From positions 7,256,501-7,320,500 of the forward strand of contig OX344758.2 in the NCBI GenBank assembly GCA_947034885.2: a DNA stretch of 64,000 nucleotides. Reading direction: 5' to 3'. Positions 60,025 to 64,000 of the stretch are shown one piece after another. A program made the translations under genes and the position numbers. Origin of the DNA: Thuidium tamariscinum. Lineage: Eukaryota; Streptophyta; Bryopsida; Hypnales; Thuidiaceae. A model generated the notes under the pieces. It saw only the letters and a program-made list of their open reading frames with translations, had not been told where the DNA came from and searched no databases. Every line of letters starts with the position of its first letter. Position 1 is the first letter of the stretch.

Positions 60025-60240
60025 TCATGTTGAGATCTCCCAACCCATGCATTCCCCGGCCACGTGCTTGGTATCGTTGGAAAGCTCTAGGCAAGGAGGG
60101 GTGCATGGGCTTGGTTTCGTGGCATTTGGACTCACAACAAGAAAGTTATTGAATTTCAAAGTTTTTATGGTTCTCAAAAATTAGAAAATTATTTTCACTT
60201 TAGTTCTGACTATGGCATTGGCAGAGGGCATACTAGTGCA
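60025..60240. repeat. Single diverged copy of the 47-kb dispersed repeat
   Basis: Begins with GTTGAGATCTCCCAACCC, keeps CAAGGAGGGGTGCATGGGCTT and ends with CATTGGCAGAGGGCATACTAG, parallel to the tail before the PDZ-like exon. It has one unit rather than two. Confidence 0.55.
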
Positions 60241-60549
60241 CATCATGATTGGTTGCAAGCCTCACATAAATACTACTAGCCCTTGGTTGTTTTTGCAATC
60301 AGCCTATATCACCACTATAGGTCGAAAAAAATCTTCTACTAAAAAATTCATAGTAATTACAATTTGTGTAATAAAATTCTGAAAAATATTGCATCCTTCC
60401 AAATTCTTTTTTTTACATGAAAAAAAAGTTGCATTCCAAAAAGTTGCACTCTACAAATGTGTAATTGCTCAAGTGGTTGAAAATGGGTGAAATACTCTAT
60501 TCTTATTTATACACTCCCGTTCACAAACACAGCACCAACTTTGCGATTA

Positions 60550-60822
60550 AAGTAGGTACACCTAAAAGCGCCACATATTCATATTGAGCCTAGTTCCTGC
60601 TATTAATGACTTCAAATTTATATGTAGTCCTGTTGGCAAGTGAAAGCATGTTCCAATGCACCAAAGAACACAGGATTTGGATACCGTATGCAAAAGTTAT
60701 TAACAATCAAAGTCTATTTCTGAAAGCGCCATCTACAGTTTGTAAACATGACTGATTTCGGAAATGTATGTGCACTGTAGATGGCGCTTTTAGGAACCGC
60801 GCGCTTTTGGGTGTACCTACCT
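60550..60822. mobile_element. Twin of the nested 273-bp MITE
   Basis: Same length and nearly the same sequence as 10247-10519, with ends AAGTAGGTACACC and GGTGTACCTACCT and flanking TA. It sits in plain spacer. No coding capacity. Confidence 0.85.
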
Positions 60823-60889
60823 TAAACTCCATTGTGGTTGGCTGGTTGCATCAGTATTTAATTCTGAGTGGCTCAACTGAGTTGACTTG

Positions 60890-61215
60890 AGAGTACAGGT
60901 GGGCCCGGTTTACCGGCCCAGAATTGCGCAACGGTCACCGTGGACCCGGTCCCGCCCGCAGTACCACGGATGAATGAAATTACTGTCGCATGGATGATAA
61001 ACTGGCGGGCGACGTTCATTTGACTGACGGATTGCCCGTGACGGAGGGTTTGCGTCCCCTCCGTCACTGGTGTTCCCGTTGGAAGGATGAAACCCGTGGA
61101 TGGCTGAGATGCAGGGTGCTCACGGGGCGCCACGTGGAGTACAGTGCCACGGAAACTTCGTTTTTAAGAGCGTTGATTTGGACTGAAATTACCGGCACCG
61201 TACCAACTACCAACT
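60890..61215. other. GC-rich island without an assignable gene
   Basis: Rises sharply in GC (GGGCCCGG, CCGGCCC, CCACGTGG) between AT-rich repeats. Short frames on both strands lack family motifs. It could be a promoter or CpG island, an old exon or a transposon fragment. Confidence 0.3.
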
Positions 61216-61278
61216 GGAGTTCAAATATTTGTTAAATTTAGAATTGATTTAAAAGAAAAGTTTTAAGTATTTGAAATG

Positions 61279-61515
61279 CATAACATTCAGTAGCACTCTG
61301 CAGGGCTGCCTTCCCAAGGAGGGAATGGTGTGGAATATCCCACATCATTCCATCCAAAAGGATGAAATGGTGTGGGATATTCCACACCAAATCAATAACT
61401 TTTATTCAGTAGCAAGGCAAAGCAGCAACATGTCAGAGTTTCAGCTTGAAATTCATGGATGACTCTGCCTGCTTGGTAGAAAAGGTAGAGTCTCTTCTTG
61501 CTACTGAATGTTATG
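61279..61515. mobile_element. MITE with 17-bp perfect inverted ends and an inner hairpin
   Basis: CATAACATTCAGTAGCA at the left and TGCTACTGAATGTTATG at the right. Inside, 61324-61387 forms a second hairpin around GGTGTGGAATATCCCACA. No coding capacity; superfamily not assigned. Confidence 0.7.
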
Positions 61516-61823
61516 TGTACAGTAGACTGAGATTGTGTATTGCAAATTTAGAATAGAATTTGGGAGGGTTTTTTGGAGTGTCCTCACTCCTCAGTTTGTT
61601 TGTTTTTGACACAAATAAAAGAAACCTTTACCTCACTCCTCAGTTTGGGAATCAAAGCCTTTAGGAGGTTGGCATTAATACTTGAAACAATTAGTGTGAG
61701 TGTTTGAATAGTTCGAATGATGAAAAATGATGAGAAATAATGAATGTGAAATTGTGAATTTTTTTTTTTTTTTTTTGAAACAAATGAAATAGGATTTCAT
61801 TGTCAACAAAAATCAATGTGAAT

Positions 61824-62829
61824 CACTAGAAGAAAATCAGGGCTTTTGCGACTGTGGTTAGCAACTAGTTTTGTAGTTGCATAACACGTTTGCAACAAGG
61901 TGATAATTTGGAGCCCGTAGTTGCAGTGGACACGTCACACTAGTTGCAAAATCGAAAAGATTGTTTTGCATTAGATAGCCTACGAGGAACTTCATCAATG
62001 AAGTCTTCTGACGTGGAACTTGCTTTTGTGCAACTTGCTTACAACTTGTGTGTGATTGCTTTGCAATTAGTTTGCGACTGCTTTGCAACTAGTTTACAAC
62101 TAGTTTGTAACTTGTAGATTTATAGATTTTTTTATCTTAATGATTGTAGATTTTAGAAATTGAATCTCAATGATCTGCAGATTTTAGAATTTTAGATCTA
62201 GCTTTTTTTAGATTATCAAATTCAAATATTGATATTCAATAGATTTCACAAGTTTACAAAACTTTAAATTTCAGAACTTTTAAAACTTCTTATACTTTAA
62301 ATATTTGTAGATTTCTATAAATTGTAGAAATCTACAAATTGTAGAAATTTGCAAGTTGTAGAAATCTACAAAGTGTAGAAATATTACAAGTGTAATATTA
62401 AACTTTATTACTTAAAGATGGTATAACTTACAGCTCTTATCCATCCAATCTAATGGTACTCTTGACAATTGAGATGGGACAATTGATATAAACCTTGATT
62501 TAATTATTTTCTAGTTGCATTCTAGTTGAATTGTAGTCAAATTTAGATTATTCCCAATTGTAGTTTGACACACTCGACTCTACAAAACCTAAAGTGGTCC
62601 ATGTCGACAAGTGTGATGAATTTTGGATATAGAATACATCACAAAAATTCTTTTGTTAGATTCCTGTAATTCAAACTTCAATCTACAACTACTTTGCGAC
62701 TACTTTGCGACTATAGTAGTGTAAACATTAAATTTGGTGCGAATACAAAGGGTTGTAGTTGCAGGGAAGTCGCATAGGACACATAGTTGCATATCAGTCG
62801 GTTTCCGTGGATGTGATTTTCTTCTAGTG
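61824..62829. mobile_element. CACTA-type element (1006 bp), non-coding
   Basis: Ends are CACTAGAAGAAAATC and GATTTTCTTCTAGTG, with AAT target duplication. Sub-terminal repeats of TTTGCGACTA and TTTGCAACTAG resemble the sub-terminal motif clusters of En/Spm elements. No transposase. Confidence 0.75.
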
Positions 62830-62879
62830 AATGTTGAAGGAGGACATTAATCCTAAAGAGCTTCAACATCCAATTTTTA

Positions 62880-63420
62880 GGTGATGTGCATATTGAAAAC
62901 TAGATTTTTTTCTCATTACAACTTGGATGAAAGTCATCCTTATTTTTAAAGATATTCTATGAAGTTGTTGTCCTATCCAATGGTTGGATTTGGTATTCCA
63001 AAGTCATATTTTTCTAAAATTACAAATGCAAAAATATGTCAAGTGTGTTGATTCTAATTCAAATTTTCATTGATTCTAGTTCAAACTTGAAATTGAGCTC
63101 ATAGAATCAAAGAATATAAAAATTCCAAAAAATCACTATGTCAAAAGAACTGCATTTTAAATCCATTCCAATAGGAATTTACTCAAAAAGACACAATATT
63201 TTCTTTGAAATTCAATGTAGAAGGAATTTTAAATTTTTCCTTTCAATATTTATAGAAAGATATTGGTGATAGCATTGGTGGTTGGATAGAATCTACAACT
63301 CAATTCTATACCTTTTATTTGCATCTCAATTCCAAAATATTCTTCCAATTAGTACTTCATGATGATTTTCTAAAATCATCAATTCTAGAGATGAATCTGG
63401 ATACTTAGGGATTAAACCCA
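62880..63420. repeat. Uninterrupted copy of the 2.3-3.6 kb repeat (empty site)
   Basis: Colinear with the flanks of the 2501-3310 element. At the matching point it reads CATAGAATCAAAGAATATAA, with TCAA where the other copy has the duplicated TTAA. No coding capacity. Confidence 0.75.
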
Positions 63421-63454
63421 CAAAATGTTAAATCCTATCAATGAAGGTAGACTT

Positions 63455-63600
63455 AATCATTAGATGAAATTTGAGGGCATTACGAGATTGCAGGTTCTTG
63501 AACTATGAGAACGCAGTTTTTGCCCTGTGCACTCGAATCCTATGTGGTCACACCCCTGCCATGTAATTCATTAATTTAAAAAAAATGGAATTATTTTCAT
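63455..63600 (+). repeat. Possible SINE-like segment
   Basis: A non-AT-rich block containing GCAGGTTCTTGAAC (B-box-like) and CACTCGAATCC, closing with TTAAAAAAAATGG. The length and A-rich end suit a SINE, but a proper A box is not seen at the right spacing. Confidence 0.25.
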
Positions 63601-63737
63601 ATTTTAGAATCCAAAAAAAACATTATTATTATTTATTATTTTTGGATTAAGCCAGCTTGACAACGGCCAACGGCATTGGAAGGCGTTTTGGGAATAGACC
63701 CGAAACGGCCCTGTAATGCCCTCAGATTTCTTCTAAT

Positions 63738-63765
63738 GAGGGTGGATTTAGCTCAGTGGAAAATA
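63738..63765 (+). other. tRNA-Phe-like 5' fragment
   Basis: GGTGGATTTAGCTCAGTGG matches the acceptor and D-arm start of eukaryotic tRNA-Phe (GCGGATTTAGCTCAGTTGG). The anticodon and T arms do not follow, so it is not an intact gene. It may be a SINE head or a tRNA fragment. Confidence 0.4.
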
Positions 63766-64000
63766 CAAGAGTTCTTTTATTCATTGCAAATATTTTTTTT
63801 GCAAATTCTAAATTCATATTTATAATCAAAGACCCCGAATTAGCTTGGAGTGATCTTGAACATATTCTAAGTACAACACAAAATAGGGTGCTTTTTTCAC
63901 TTTTATCCTAGAGAACCCAAAATCCACCTTGTTGGATCCACCTTCATTTGTAGGATCTAATAGAACTCCATGAGAATAAGCAATTGAAATTTTAATAATA

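Noticed and set aside
1-64000. CRISPR arrays, rRNA genes, intact tRNA genes, origins or bacterial operons
   Set aside because: None seen. The direct repeats found are transposon interiors or minisatellites, the one tRNA-like match is a fragment, and the genes are spliced eukaryotic genes.
1-64000. Autonomous retroelements or transposase genes
   Set aside because: No reverse transcriptase, integrase, capsid or DDE transposase motif was recognised in any frame. All elements listed are non-autonomous.

Overview
This is nuclear DNA from a green-plant-lineage eukaryote. The genes are spliced with GT-AG introns, and one intron is GC-AG. The DRG1-type GTPase and the DHHC S-acyltransferase read closely like land-plant orthologues, and telomere-type TTTAGGG and AAACCCTA words occur in introns. 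The AT-rich, TE-crowded spacers and moderate introns suggest an early-diverging land plant (bryophyte, lycophyte or fern) or a streptophyte alga. I cannot place it further from the sequence alone. There is no sign of bacterial or organellar organisation.

Layout. 1-20.3 kb is gene-poor and packed with short non-autonomous DNA transposons and repeats. 20.3-23.8 kb holds a complete 10-exon DRG1 gene on the minus strand. 24-31 kb is AT-rich spacer. 32.0-35.5 kb holds an unrecognised six-exon gene on the minus strand. 38.7-42.1 kb holds a divergent, asparagine-rich WD40-type gene on the minus strand. 43.9-45.0 kb holds an intronless CDC50/ALIS gene on the plus strand, the P4-ATPase beta subunit. 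46.7-47.5 kb has two exon-like pieces, one PDZ-like. 48.2-54.0 kb holds an 11-exon DHHC protein S-acyltransferase of 751 aa on the minus strand. 55.1-55.9 kb has a candidate three-exon small protein. 56-64 kb is repeats again.

The genes are not a pathway cluster. DRG1 acts on translating ribosomes. CDC50 and the DHHC enzyme are both endomembrane proteins, but I see no evidence that they are linked. Each spliced model was built by matching donor, acceptor and phase by eye. The DRG1 model closes at 367 aa, the human DRG1 length, and the DHHC model closes at 751 aa.

The striking part is the mobile-element landscape. There is a TTAA-flanked family with CCCC(T/A)AAATG-type inverted ends that looks piggyBac-like, and one copy has a paralogous empty site elsewhere in the window. 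At least six elements have CACTA ends and 3-bp target duplications. A TA-flanked family includes a 1.8-kb foldback whose two 570-bp arms each hold three tandem units, with a nested 273-bp element whose same-length twin lies 50 kb away. One element is Harbinger-like. A separate repeat sits in introns of three of the four multi-exon genes modelled with good support. No transposase gene for any of these is visible here.
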